DNA of 64,000 nucleotides from JBGSUZ01 sp963677505 (GTDB taxonomy: Bacteria > Bacillota > Clostridia > Peptostreptococcales > Acidaminobacteraceae): contig CAXXWB010000039.1 in assembly GCA_963677505.2 (NCBI GenBank), positions 60,319 through 124,318 of the forward strand. The letters run 5' to 3'. The notes beneath the pieces were generated by a model. It had not been told where the DNA came from. It saw only the letters and a list, made by a program, of their open reading frames with translations, and made no database searches. Positions within the stretch are counted from its first letter, which is position 1, and every line of letters starts with the position of its first letter. A program made the position numbers and the translations under genes. Below are positions 37,115 to 45,741 of this stretch, in pieces.

Positions 37115-37741
37115 TTATTTAGATGTATCTTTTTCAATCAAGTATTTATAGGCGGATTCCATGTCTTCTGCTGTAAGCTTTCCAGGGACGTAACCTATGA
37201 TCTTACCCGCTTTATCAATGAGAAACGTGGTAGGGAAAGCACTGACTTGATACAACTGAGAAACGGTACCATCTGTGTCTAACAAAATTTCTAAGTCCAG
37301 TTTTTTCTTGTCTATATACTTTTGAACTACACTATTTTCTTCATTTACGTTAATGGCAAGGACCGTCATTTCTCCCTTGTGGGATTTTTGGAACGCCATT
37401 AGGTCAGGCATCTCCTCATCACAATACTGACACCATGTTGCCCAGAAGTTAACAAATAGGTATTGCCCTTTATAAGCTTCCAGAGTCACGGTTTCGCCCT
37501 TAAGGGTTTTCAATTCAAAACTAGGAGCCAACTCAGGTTCATGGGTTATCTCTGCCGAGTCCTCAGAAGCTTGCGCTCCAGTTTCTGTAGTTGTTTCAGT
37601 TCCTGCAGTCGTTTCAGCTCCAGTTGCTCCTTGGACCTCACTTTTGCTTGCCTTGGTATTCCCTTGACTACAACCTGTAAATACCACAAGACTTGCCACT
37701 AGTATTAGACTCAGCCAAAATAATTTATAAATTTGTTTCAC
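37115..37741 (-). CDS. TlpA/ResA-like thioredoxin lipoprotein
   Basis: 208 residues from a GTG preceded by AAGGAGG. A lipoprotein signal (VVFTGC) is followed by a linker rich in Glu, Thr and Ala (about 30 residues) and a thioredoxin fold with active site WCQYC in FVNFWATWCQYCDEEMP and a cis-Pro segment AFPTTFLID. It should act outside the membrane as a thiol-disulfide reductase. It lies 61 bases after ccdA, whose product would supply electrons; the pair form a classical CcdA-ResA route. Confidence 0.92.
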   Translation of the reverse strand: MKQIYKLFWLSLILVASLVVFTGCSQGNTKASKSEVQGATGAETTAGTETTTETGAQASEDSAEITHEPELAPSFELKTLKGETVTLEAYKGQYLFVNFWATWCQYCDEEMPDLMAFQKSHKGEMTVLAINVNEENSVVQKYIDKKKLDLEILLDTDGTVSQLYQVSAFPTTFLIDKAGKIIGYVPGKLTAEDMESAYKYLIEKDTSK

Positions 37742-37802
37742 TTTTTTCCTCCTTTTAATCAACCGTTTATCCTATCCATTGAATCTACACTTATCTTTTA
37801 CA

Positions 37803-38519
37803 CTAAAATAAATAATTCAGTTTTATCAACCAGTTCATAACCATTAGGACGCCAAAGATTATTAAGAATACACCTGCAATCCTTTCAATCCAAAGGGCAC
37901 TTCGACCCCATTTTGATATAAGAGGCGATATTTCATTAATGAAAATAGCTGTTAATAGAAAGGGAATTCCCAGACCTAAAGCATAGGTCAACAACAAAGC
38001 CGTTCCTTGACCTGTAGAACCTGTATTGGAGGCCATCACAATAATAGCTGCCAGTACGGGACCAAAACACGGGGTCCAGCCTGCGCCAAAGGCTAATCCC
38101 ATCATAAGTGCCCCAAACAAACTATTGTCCTTCATCGGCAGCTGTATGAACTTCATTGGCTTCGACAGGGCATTTATTTTAAACAATCCTAAAAACTGCA
38201 GACCCAACAGTATGATGATCACACCACCTACCCGTTGGAATAAAACCTTGTTGGATGTAAAAAAGTGACCTGCAGCGCTGGCGGATAAGCCTAAAAGCAT
38301 AAATATAATGGTAAAACCTAGAATAAAGGCCAGTGTCCTGATGATGGCTTTTTTTCTTAAAAGCCGTCTCTGCACTAAACTGTTGTCATCTTCCAATGAG
38401 CTTCCCGCCATAAAGAGAATATAAGCAGGAATCATTGGCAAGAGACAGGGAGACATAAACGAGGCAATACCACTTGCAAAGGCTACAGCAAAAGTAACTT
38501 TTACGCCTAAGTCCAACAT
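37803..38519 (-). CDS. ccdA: CcdA-type thiol-disulfide electron carrier
   Basis: 238 residues with six hydrophobic segments. The two conserved cysteine motifs are present: ASFMSPCLLPMIPAY in helix 1 and GAGWTPCFGPVLAAI in helix 4. CcdA moves electrons from cytoplasmic thioredoxin across the membrane to outside thioredoxin-like proteins. The ATG overlaps the stop of namA by one base (TAATG), and the TlpA-like gene follows. Confidence 0.93.
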   Translation of the reverse strand: MLDLGVKVTFAVAFASGIASFMSPCLLPMIPAYILFMAGSSLEDDNSLVQRRLLRKKAIIRTLAFILGFTIIFMLLGLSASAAGHFFTSNKVLFQRVGGVIIILLGLQFLGLFKINALSKPMKFIQLPMKDNSLFGALMMGLAFGAGWTPCFGPVLAAIIVMASNTGSTGQGTALLLTYALGLGIPFLLTAIFINEISPLISKWGRSALWIERIAGVFLIIFGVLMVMNWLIKLNYLF

Positions 38520-39538
38520 TATTTTTTAGCCCTTTCGTAAGGTTTAGGCCACTCTATTGCTTCCCCTAAAGTAGTGGCAGCTTGTAAAGGCCAATAAGGA
38601 TTTCTGAGCAGTTCTCTTCCTAAGAAAATTAAATCGGCTGACTGGTTTGCCAAAATTTCATTGGCCTGTTCAGCCTCAGTTACCAAACCACCTGCTACAG
38701 TAAGAATGTCTGCTTCTCTTCCGACGAGGGCGGCGTAGCCCACTTGATAGCCTGGGTAAGCTTTGACAGGCACATTAACAACGCCTCCCGAACTGATATT
38801 GGCAATATCTACACCTAAGGGTTTAATCATCTTACAAATCTCTGCGATGTCTTGTGCCGTGTTCCCGCCTTCCTCATATTCATTCGCTGAGAAACGGACC
38901 ATAAGAGGTTTTTCTTTAGGCCAAACCGTTCTGACGGCTTTAATAGTTTCTATGAGAAAACGGGTTCTATTTTCAAGGCTGCCACCATAACCATCTGTTC
39001 GTTGATTAATCAAAGGCGATAAAAATTGATTAATTAGGTATCCGTGGGCGCCATGGATTTCCACAATGTCATATCCCGCCTCTAAACCCCTGCTTGCTGC
39101 CTTTTTAAACTGCTCTATAGTCTTATTAATTTCCTCTTGGTCCATAGCTTCTGGGGTCTTGTAGTCCTCGCTGAAAGGTATTTCAGAAGGTGCCAGAATC
39201 CTGCCAAATCCCACTTGTGCCTTTCGACCCGCATGGCCTAATTGAACCCCTGCCTTTGCCCCATACCGGTGTAAATGGTCTACCAAAATCCGTTGTCCTT
39301 CTACCTGAGCATCGTCCCAAAGACCTAAATCTTCTTTAGATATTCTTCCGATAGGATCCACCGCTGTAGCTTCCACCATTATCAGCCCCGTACCGCCAAT
39401 GGCTCTTGAAGCGTAGTGTATGAGGTGCCATTCGTTCACCAAACCATCTACGGCTTGATACATGCACATAGGGGCCATTACGATTCTATTTTTTAACGTC
39501 ATGTCGCCTATTGTCATTGGTTGAAATAAAAAACTCAT
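38519..39538 (-). CDS. namA: NADPH dehydrogenase NamA/YqjM-like old yellow enzyme
   Basis: 339 residues from the ATG at 39538, which has AAGGGATG before it; the frame is open further but has no better start. An FMN (beta-alpha)8 barrel: MTLKNRIVMAPMCMYQA at the start, QLGHAGRKAQ, EIHGAHGYLINQFLSPLINQRTD and FLGRELLRNPYWP. Family members reduce activated alkenes and quinones with NADPH. The length and MCMYQ motif fit the YqjM branch. The one-base overlap with ccdA suggests co-regulation in thiol or oxidative stress. Confidence 0.9.
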   Translation of the reverse strand: MSFLFQPMTIGDMTLKNRIVMAPMCMYQAVDGLVNEWHLIHYASRAIGGTGLIMVEATAVDPIGRISKEDLGLWDDAQVEGQRILVDHLHRYGAKAGVQLGHAGRKAQVGFGRILAPSEIPFSEDYKTPEAMDQEEINKTIEQFKKAASRGLEAGYDIVEIHGAHGYLINQFLSPLINQRTDGYGGSLENRTRFLIETIKAVRTVWPKEKPLMVRFSANEYEEGGNTAQDIAEICKMIKPLGVDIANISSGGVVNVPVKAYPGYQVGYAALVGREADILTVAGGLVTEAEQANEILANQSADLIFLGRELLRNPYWPLQAATTLGEAIEWPKPYERAKK

Positions 39539-39625
39539 TGAATTCATCCCTTCTCTTTGATGATGTATTTGCCCTGAGCATAGCACAAAATTGCCTTGCA
39601 TGCCAGTGTAGCTCTACTGGGGTCA

Positions 39626-39656
39626 CTAAAAAAGGCCGCCCCGTCGGACAGCCTTT
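39626..39656 (-). terminator. Terminator of the CBS-ACT gene
   Basis: AAAGGCTG / CGGCCTTT stem with an inner CC/GG pair, followed by six T residues on the minus strand, eight bases after the CBS-ACT stop. Confidence 0.88.
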
Positions 39657-39663
39657 ATGTTAC

Positions 39664-40290
39664 TTATTTAACTACTTCTTTTACATTGTAACCTTTGTCT
39701 TTAAGATTTTCGACCAATTTGTCTAAATCGTCACATTCAACTCGGACAGAAACCTCTTGAAGGTTCATAACGCCTGTGTCAATGTGGGCAATGTTGACGA
39801 TATTGGCGCCATTTTTAGAAATAATATCTGCCAATTTGGCTAGCATTCCTTTGAAATCATCCATTAGAATGACAATCTTAGGATCATGTAAACCATATAT
39901 CTTTGTGATAATTTTAAACAAAGATTTTTGTGTAACGATGCCAACAAAGTGACCATAGCTATCTGCTACAGGAATAAAGCGAATTTGATTATTGGCGAAC
40001 AAATCTGCCGCCTCTTCAATGGCCAAATCTTCACTCACTGTGTCAATTTTTTCACTGATAAATTGGCTGACTGGTTTTTGTAAAAAAGCATTTAAGTTTT
40101 CTTCTTTAGATTCAAAAAACTTATCATAAATGTATTGTTTTGATAAAAAGCCTACAAACTTTTTCTCGTCTACAACTGGAATGGATAAAAATCCTTTGTC
40201 TACAATTAAATCAAATGCTTTTTTAACCATGTCTTGAGAAGAGACTGTCATTAAATCACTTACTGGTGTTACAATCGATCTTATTAGCAT
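39664..40290 (-). CDS. CBS-pair and ACT domain regulator
   Basis: A 208-residue cytoplasmic protein. Two CBS motifs run from about 5-60 (FLSIPVVDEKKFVGFLSKQ) and 75-130 (IRFIPVADSYGHFVGIVTQ), and an ACT domain from about 140 (GMLAKLADIISKNGANIVNI). CBS pairs bind adenylates and ACT domains bind small metabolites such as amino acids, so this is a sensor, though its partner is unknown. It has a ribosome site (AGGAAGGATG) and its own terminator. AcuB-like proteins have the same layout. Confidence 0.88.
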   Translation of the reverse strand: MLIRSIVTPVSDLMTVSSQDMVKKAFDLIVDKGFLSIPVVDEKKFVGFLSKQYIYDKFFESKEENLNAFLQKPVSQFISEKIDTVSEDLAIEEAADLFANNQIRFIPVADSYGHFVGIVTQKSLFKIITKIYGLHDPKIVILMDDFKGMLAKLADIISKNGANIVNIAHIDTGVMNLQEVSVRVECDDLDKLVENLKDKGYNVKEVVK

Positions 40291-40417
40291 TATTTATCAT
40301 CCTTCCTGACTTGTCATGGCTAGAAATGAGATCATCTGTCGCGATCATCTATCTGCATCTATTATTATATCCAATTGCAAGGAATTATAACAGAAACAAT
40401 CTGGTTAAAAATGTTTA

Positions 40418-41353
40418 CTAAAACATTTTCTTTTTAAATAAAGCTACAGCCGATGCAATTGACAATAGGACCGAGATCAAAATCACGATAGGGAATGCAT
40501 ACGGAAAACTTGCCAATGGTACTGGAACGTTCATACCAAAGAAACTGGCTACCATGGTTGGTACTGCCATAACAATAGTGACGGACGTTAAAAATTTCAT
40601 AACCATATTGAGATTATTTGAGATAATTGACGCAAAAGCATCCATTGTCCCGCTTAAAATGTTGCTGTATATATTAGCCATTTCTATGGCCTGTTTGTTT
40701 TCAATTATAACATCTTCCAACAATTCCTCATCCTCAGGGTATTTTTTAATACTGTCGAGGCGCATCATACGCTCAAGAACAATTTCATTGGATCTTAGGG
40801 ATGTGGTGAAAAATACCAAACTTTTTTCAAGCTCTAAAAGTTGAATGAGTTCTTTATTCTTCATAGATTTATGAAGTTCTCTTTCAATATGATTGCTTCT
40901 TCTGTCAATTTGCTTTAGGTACTGCAAGAAGTAAGTGGCATTTTTGTAAAGAAGTTGCAAAATAAATCGGGTTTTCTTAAAGGTGTAAAAGCTTTTAACC
41001 CTTCCCCTTACAAAGTCTTCTATAATAGGCACTTCTTTTGTACAAACTGTGATGATGGTCTCGTTTACCAAAATAATTCCCAGAGGAATTGTAGAGTAAT
41101 ATGCGTTATTGTTTACAGGCTCCACCACAGGTACGTCTACTAAAATTAAGATCGTTCCATTGTCTATTTCAATTCGGGCACGTTCCTCTTCATCTAGAGC
41201 GGCCTTTAAATTGATAGGATCTACATCTGGAAAATTGGTCAGAATCGTTTCAAGTTCATCTTCTGTCGGCTGAACCAAGTTAATCCAAACGCCGTTTTCA
41301 ATCTCCTCGCAAGCCAAAAGACTTGCTTCAACTGTTCTAAATACTTGTAACAT
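40418..41353 (-). CDS. corA: CorA-family divalent metal transporter
   Basis: 311 residues from the ATG at 41353. An acidic, largely helical cytoplasmic domain is followed by two C-terminal membrane helices with the selectivity motif GMN (SFFGMNVP). The C-terminus is basic (FKKKMF). It would carry Mg2+, or Co2+/Ni2+ in some relatives. The longer open frame upstream falls in a structured leader and is not protein. GGAAAGGA, the ribosome site, lies in the loop of a small hairpin. Confidence 0.92.
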   Translation of the reverse strand: MLQVFRTVEASLLACEEIENGVWINLVQPTEDELETILTNFPDVDPINLKAALDEEERARIEIDNGTILILVDVPVVEPVNNNAYYSTIPLGIILVNETIITVCTKEVPIIEDFVRGRVKSFYTFKKTRFILQLLYKNATYFLQYLKQIDRRSNHIERELHKSMKNKELIQLLELEKSLVFFTTSLRSNEIVLERMMRLDSIKKYPEDEELLEDVIIENKQAIEMANIYSNILSGTMDAFASIISNNLNMVMKFLTSVTIVMAVPTMVASFFGMNVPVPLASFPYAFPIVILISVLLSIASAVALFKKKMF

Positions 41354-41356
41354 CAA

Positions 41357-41375
41357 GTCACATCCTTTCCGTGAC
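41357..41375 (-). promoter_or_regulatory. Hairpin displaying the corA ribosome binding site
   Basis: GTCAC / GTGAC pairs around GGAAAGGAT, which is the corA ribosome site. Pairing of the loop with upstream leader RNA could switch translation. Confidence 0.5.
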
Positions 41376-41425
41376 AAAGCTGAGGCTACAAGTAAGACTT
41401 TTTTACCGATGAATAAAAGCCGTCC

Positions 41426-41505
41426 ATGAGGCACTGCAACTGTGTCCATTGATTAAATTGTCATCAAACTGCCAACTCGGTCCGCAGTCCATAAAATCAC
41501 CTCAT
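41426..41505 (-). promoter_or_regulatory. Candidate structured leader RNA of corA
   Basis: Three nested helices can be seen: ATGAGG / CCTCAT (41500-41505 with 41426-41431), ACTGC / GCAGT (41484-41488 with 41433-41437), and TTGAT / ATCAA (41463-41467 with 41449-41453). The region is less AT-rich than other gaps and lies between a good promoter and corA. I looked for M-box, NiCo and yybP-ykoY features and found none that I trust. Confidence 0.5.
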
Positions 41506-41541
41506 AGTGAAATAGTATTTGAGCATTCTATGCCCTCTAAT

Positions 41542-41570
41542 ATCATAACGACCTCGACAAGATAAGTCAA
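41542..41570 (-). promoter_or_regulatory. Promoter of corA
   Basis: TTGACT (41565-41570) and TATGAT (41542-41547) are 17 bases apart. Transcription would start near 41535, leaving a leader of about 180 bases. Confidence 0.75.
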
Positions 41571-41656
41571 TTCAAGTCTTAAAACTTTCCTTAATTGCAC
41601 TTCTAAAAAGAATCTCTTGAGGGCGGCAAACCCATTGCTACGCTAATGTCGCCAAT

Positions 41657-41678
41657 AAAAAAAGCCGCTATCAGCGGC
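41657..41678 (-). terminator. Terminator of the lipid kinase gene
   Basis: GCCGCT / AGCGGC tight stem followed by seven T residues on the minus strand, directly at the lipid kinase stop. Confidence 0.92.
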
Positions 41679-42596
41679 CTAATTAGATGTTTGATAAACT
41701 TTTTCATTAATTAACAGATTGAGACGCTGTTCTACTACGTCAATGCTAAGGGGTAACTTGCTACCCTTTTCTCCATCAATATCGCAGACCAGTTTTTTCT
41801 CACTGGTCACTTCAAAATGCTTAATATAGTGGTAGTGAATAGGGTCGCCTTTAAATTCACGAGTCGCCAAATAATTTGCCACAATGCCTACTGCGTCAAA
41901 GAAACCCACTTTGCTCATGTACATTAAATACAAATAGCCATCGTCAACTTCAGTGGCATTGGCATAGTTTCTAAACCCGCCAATGCTGTTGGAGTTAGAA
42001 ACAGTAAACAAAGTGATTTTCTTCTCTACCACTTCATCGTTGATGACCATTTTAACCTTATAGGATTTATTCAAATGCTTGATACAATCCTTAATACCGT
42101 ATACGTAATAAGCAAATCTGCCAAAAATTCTTTTTAGCGATCTTGGCACATTATAACCAATATCCGCAAAAGCTCCTGCAGCCACTACATTGATGAAATA
42201 GGTATCATTACATTTTCCTACATCGGTGAGCCTAAAAGTGTCTTCTTTAAGAATTTCTAAAAATTGATCGATATTGTCTGTCATACCAATCACGCTGGCG
42301 AAATCATTGACAGTACCAAATGGAAGTATTGCCATTTTAGCAGTATTTCCACTTTTCATAATGCCGTTAACCACACGGTAAGCTGTTCCGTCTCCGCCGC
42401 AGCCAATAACTAAATCAGCGCCAGCTTTACAGACTTCAATGACCGCTTCTTCCAAGTTATCTTGTTGTGCTATATCAATCAGGGTCACTTCATAACCAAA
42501 CTCTTCTCCTAAGCGCTCTACAAGTGTCTCCACTTTCCATTGAGGCTTCAGCTGTCCTGAATACGAATTGTAAACCACCGTTGCTTTTTGATTCAT
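41679..42596 (-). CDS. Diacylglycerol/lipid kinase family protein
   Basis: 305 residues of the DagK/YegS fold. VVYNSYSG opens the protein, and LVIGCGGDGTAYRVVNGIM is the nucleotide motif GGDGT with the catalytic region. LPFGTVNDFASVIGM and DVGKCNDTYFINVVAAGAFADI follow the family order. It phosphorylates diacylglycerol or a related lipid at the membrane, which recycles lipid-teichoic acid by-products in Gram-positive bacteria. Its gene follows an ABC-F gene after 77 bases and ends at a strong terminator. Confidence 0.9.
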   Translation of the reverse strand: MNQKATVVYNSYSGQLKPQWKVETLVERLGEEFGYEVTLIDIAQQDNLEEAVIEVCKAGADLVIGCGGDGTAYRVVNGIMKSGNTAKMAILPFGTVNDFASVIGMTDNIDQFLEILKEDTFRLTDVGKCNDTYFINVVAAGAFADIGYNVPRSLKRIFGRFAYYVYGIKDCIKHLNKSYKVKMVINDEVVEKKITLFTVSNSNSIGGFRNYANATEVDDGYLYLMYMSKVGFFDAVGIVANYLATREFKGDPIHYHYIKHFEVTSEKKLVCDIDGEKGSKLPLSIDVVEQRLNLLINEKVYQTSN

Positions 42597-42673
42597 TCGA
42601 TCATCCCCTAATAGGCTGATAGGGCTTGCAGTTTCTATTCATTATATTTATACCGAAAGTCCGTCTCTATAAA

Positions 42674-44293
42674 CTATACTTGATACATCTCTTCAATTTT
42701 CTTTTGAATCTCATCATCTTCCAAGAAGACGTCAAATTCAATTTCTTTATCAAAGAGACCACTTGGCGTAATCTCAATAACTCGGTTTGCGATGGTTTCA
42801 ACAAATTGATGGTCATGAGATGAGAATAACATGGTGCCTTTAAATGCAGCCAATCCATTATTGACAGATTGAATCGATTCAAGGTCTAAATGATTTGTTG
42901 GGTCGTCTAATAATAAAACATTTGCCCCTGAAAGCATTAATTTTGAGAACATACAACGTACTTTTTCGCCCCCAGAGAGAACCGATGCATTTTTAAGCGC
43001 TTCTTCACCTGAGAAGAGCATTTTTCCAAGGAATCCACGTACAAACGTTTCATCTTTTTCTGTTGAATATTGTCTGAGCCAGTCTACAAGACTGAAGTCT
43101 GCATCTTCAAAATATTCATTGTTATCTCTTGGAAGTAAGGCTTGAGTCGTTGTAACTCCCCACTTTATAGAACCTTCGTCTGGCTCCATCTCGCCCATCA
43201 ATATTTTAAAGAGAGTCGTCGTAGCAATTGCATTTCTGCAAAGGAATACGATTTTATCGCCTTTATTAACAGTGAATGTCACATTATCTAGTATTTTTAC
43301 GCCATCAACTTCTTTTGTAAGTCCTTCAACGAATAAAATGTCTTTACCCGCTTCACGATCTGGAGAAAAACCTACAAAAGGATATCTTCTTGATGAAGGT
43401 TCGATATCATCTATAGAAATTTTATCCAGTAATTTTTTTCTTGAAGTCGCTTGTTTAGACTTAGAAGCATTGGCAGAGAATCGTGTGATAAAGCTTTGAA
43501 GTTCAGCCACTTTCTCTTCTTTTTTCTTGTTTTGATCTTTCATAAGTCTTAGCATGAGCTGGCTAGATTCATACCAGAAATCATAGTTACCAACAAACAT
43601 TTTTGCTTTGCCAAAGTCGATATCGACCATGTGGGTACAAACCGTATTCAAGAAATGACGGTCATGGGATACGACAATAACCGTATTTTCATAATTGATT
43701 AAGAATTCTTCTAACCAGCTGATGGCTCTAAAGTCCAAGTGATTGGTAGGCTCATCCAGTAAGAGGACATGAGGCGTTCCAAATAGGGCTTGGGCTAAAA
43801 GAACTTTAACTTTTTCTCCTGCTTGAAGGTCCTTCATATATTTTTTATGAAGGTCTTTTGTAATGCCAAGACCCATCAATAATTTTTCTGCATTTGTTTC
43901 TGCATCCCAGCCATCTAATTCAGCAAATTCGCCTTCTAATTCAGCTGCTTTAATGCCATCTTCTTCATTAAAATCTTCTTTAGCGTAAAGCTCATCTTTT
44001 TCCTTCATAATTTCGAAAAGTCTGCTATGACCCATAATAACTGCGTCTAATGCGAGAATTTCATCGAATTCGAAGTGATTTTGCTTTAAAACGGCCAAAC
44101 GTTGACCAGGTGTAATGAATACATCACCTGAATTAGCTTCCATTTCTCCAGACAAAATTTTAAGAAAAGTTGATTTTCCTGCGCCATTGGCACCGATAAC
44201 ACCATAGCAATTGCCCTCTGTAAATTTCATATTGACGTCTTCAAATAATTTCTTTTCACCAAATCTCAAACTGATTCCATTAACTTGAATCAT
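42674..44293 (-). CDS. ABC-F ATPase, YkpA/YbiT type, with degenerate second site
   Basis: 539 residues, two nucleotide-binding domains, no membrane part. NBD1 is normal: GANGAGKST and LLLDEPTNHLDF. NBD2 is odd: the Walker A region reads LCRNAIATTTLFKIL, with Thr where the phosphate-binding Lys should be and no Gly-rich loop. Its Walker B ends LLLDDPTNHLD, with Asp instead of the catalytic Glu. LSGGEKVRC is intact. The order and linker fit the YkpA/YbiT branch of ribosome-acting ABC-F proteins. I am not sure how far the changes are typical for that branch. Confidence 0.88.
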   Translation of the reverse strand: MIQVNGISLRFGEKKLFEDVNMKFTEGNCYGVIGANGAGKSTFLKILSGEMEANSGDVFITPGQRLAVLKQNHFEFDEILALDAVIMGHSRLFEIMKEKDELYAKEDFNEEDGIKAAELEGEFAELDGWDAETNAEKLLMGLGITKDLHKKYMKDLQAGEKVKVLLAQALFGTPHVLLLDEPTNHLDFRAISWLEEFLINYENTVIVVSHDRHFLNTVCTHMVDIDFGKAKMFVGNYDFWYESSQLMLRLMKDQNKKKEEKVAELQSFITRFSANASKSKQATSRKKLLDKISIDDIEPSSRRYPFVGFSPDREAGKDILFVEGLTKEVDGVKILDNVTFTVNKGDKIVFLCRNAIATTTLFKILMGEMEPDEGSIKWGVTTTQALLPRDNNEYFEDADFSLVDWLRQYSTEKDETFVRGFLGKMLFSGEEALKNASVLSGGEKVRCMFSKLMLSGANVLLLDDPTNHLDLESIQSVNNGLAAFKGTMLFSSHDHQFVETIANRVIEITPSGLFDKEIEFDVFLEDDEIQKKIEEMYQV

Positions 44294-44437
44294 TCTTTTT
44301 TTGCCGTCTTCTGACCGATAAGACAGCTTCCTCCCTTCATATATCTACAATTAATCTATTTTAACCTGTCATTACAAGTTTCTTGCAGTTATGCGCCTGC
44401 AAATAAATGGCAGTATGTCCTCTTGCTAATTTTTCAT

Positions 44438-44462
44438 AAAAAAATGCACATATATATGTGCA
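44438..44462 (-). terminator. Terminator after the YkgJ-like gene
   Basis: The palindrome TGCACATATATATGTGCA is followed by seven T residues on the minus strand, about 45 bases after the stop. Confidence 0.85.
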
Positions 44463-44506
44463 CACAACCAAAAATATTATACATGGTTTCGAACCAATTT
44501 AAAACA

Positions 44507-44764
44507 TTATTTTTGTTTTGGCGCTGTCAAGCTTTCTAAATTCGTTAAATAAGCCAGCGCTTCTTTACTATTATTACCGCACATTTCAGGTGCCGCTTTT
44601 AAATCGCCGCAAACTTTAGGCCTTAGAGGTGAACCAAATAATTTGCAGAGACCCTCTTCGTTGAGTTGAACACAAGGCACGCCTGCCGGCTTTCCCTTAG
44701 GCATTCCTGGTATAGGCGTACTGATGGAAGGTGCAATGCAACAGGCTCCACAGCCTTCTCGACA
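44507..44764 (-). CDS. YkgJ-like cysteine cluster protein without a normal start codon
   Basis: The frame encodes CREGCGACCIAPSIS, then GMPKGKPAGVPC, GLCKLFGSPLRPKVC and a last Cys in EMCG, the full cysteine pattern of YkgJ-type proteins (about 85 residues), which probably bind a metal or Fe-S cluster. The first Cys codon is preceded by ATA-ATA-AAT and a stop. Homologues usually begin with Met one or two residues before this Cys. An internal ATG at 44704 would lose half the cysteines. So the gene uses AUA, lost its start, or the base is wrong. It follows the DUF1835 gene without a gap. Confidence 0.65.
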   Translation of the reverse strand, partial: CREGCGACCIAPSISTPIPGMPKGKPAGVPCVQLNEEGLCKLFGSPLRPKVCGDLKAAPEMCGNNSKEALAYLTNLESLTAPKQK

Positions 44765-44766
44765 TA

Positions 44767-45606
44767 TTATATTTTAAAAACGCTGTAGTTTTTATAAGAA
44801 TCTGTTGTTCCCGAGAAACCCAGCTCTCCCTTTTCAATGAGTTTTTTAAGTCGTAAATTTAAAAAATCCTGTCCCGCTTCACAATGAGGATCTTCTAAAA
44901 CACCTGCGATAAGGCAACTTGCCTGAATAGGTTCAGTTGTGGTTCTTCTTAAAATTTCACTGTCAAAGTGATCGGATTTGACTGCATGTACCCCGCCCGA
45001 CGACCATATTCTAAGATTTCCCCTTTCAGCGACCAAGCTCTGCCACTCGTTTTCCCAAAAAGCCCGTTTCAAAGGACTGACTGGAGCAATATGATCAAAT
45101 AGCTTGGCTAAGTCTTCTGAGTCGCACTCTGCAATACGCTCTGGGTCCGTATCTTTGAATAATTGATATTTAAGTTCGTGAAGATCTACTTCATATAGAT
45201 GGCATTCCGGCAAAAGACTGGAAACCATGCAAGCACCAATATGCTCTACGACATTATGTCCATGCCAAAGAACAACTTCTTGTTCGTCTTCAATCCACGA
45301 AAGCTTCTTATAAAAGTCTGAAATGCGTTCTAAACAGGCATCTACATCGTCATATGTCATGCCTGGTTCAAGGGCCTCGTCTAGAAACTCACCAATCCAA
45401 TTAATTCTGTCAAAGAAACCCGTTGGAATATCCATTTCAAATACGGGCCCTATAGCAAAACGGTCAACACAACTTAATAATGTGGCATTGGATAAAAAGG
45501 TTTGTCCATGAGCCTTAGCGTCCTTGACTTGCTCGTTATATATATTATAAGCCGCCTTAAAATTAATAGCGGCGGTATCTCCAAACAAAATGTGAATTGC
45601 CGCCAT
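44767..45606 (-). CDS. DUF1835/DUF3658 domain protein
   Basis: A 279-residue cytoplasmic protein. IHILFGDTAAINFKAAY at the start is the DUF1835 signature (I/V-H-I/V-x-F-G-D). The middle has EQEVVLWHGHNVVEHIGACM, and the C-terminal region around the DPHCEAGQDFLNLRLKKLIEKGEL segment matches the DUF3658-like part. No enzymatic role is established for the family. It is divergent from the CNNM gene and followed directly by the YkgJ-like frame. Confidence 0.8.
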   Translation of the reverse strand: MAAIHILFGDTAAINFKAAYNIYNEQVKDAKAHGQTFLSNATLLSCVDRFAIGPVFEMDIPTGFFDRINWIGEFLDEALEPGMTYDDVDACLERISDFYKKLSWIEDEQEVVLWHGHNVVEHIGACMVSSLLPECHLYEVDLHELKYQLFKDTDPERIAECDSEDLAKLFDHIAPVSPLKRAFWENEWQSLVAERGNLRIWSSGGVHAVKSDHFDSEILRRTTTEPIQASCLIAGVLEDPHCEAGQDFLNLRLKKLIEKGELGFSGTTDSYKNYSVFKI

Positions 45607-45690
45607 AGCTTAACCTCTCCATATCTTTTTTTATATTATATCACAGGTAAAGGCTGTAAAAACGGAATTATGCAATTTTCTATGTCAATG

Positions 45691-45699
45691 TGATATAAT
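45691..45699 (+). promoter_or_regulatory. Extended -10 promoter of the CNNM gene
   Basis: TG-A-TATAAT, a consensus extended -10 element, 43 bases before the GTG start. No strong -35 is needed or seen. Confidence 0.65.
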
Positions 45700-45741
45700 A
45701 GGCCTAAATGTATGAATATTTTGTCAGGAGTGTGATGTTCT

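Noticed and set aside
41354..41449. N-terminal extension of CorA by 32 residues
   Set aside because: The segment falls in the structured leader, has no ribosome site and is not part of the family; the ATG at 41353 fits better.
41426..41505. M-box or NiCo riboswitch
   Set aside because: The conserved core segments of these classes could not be found by eye; kept only as a structured leader.
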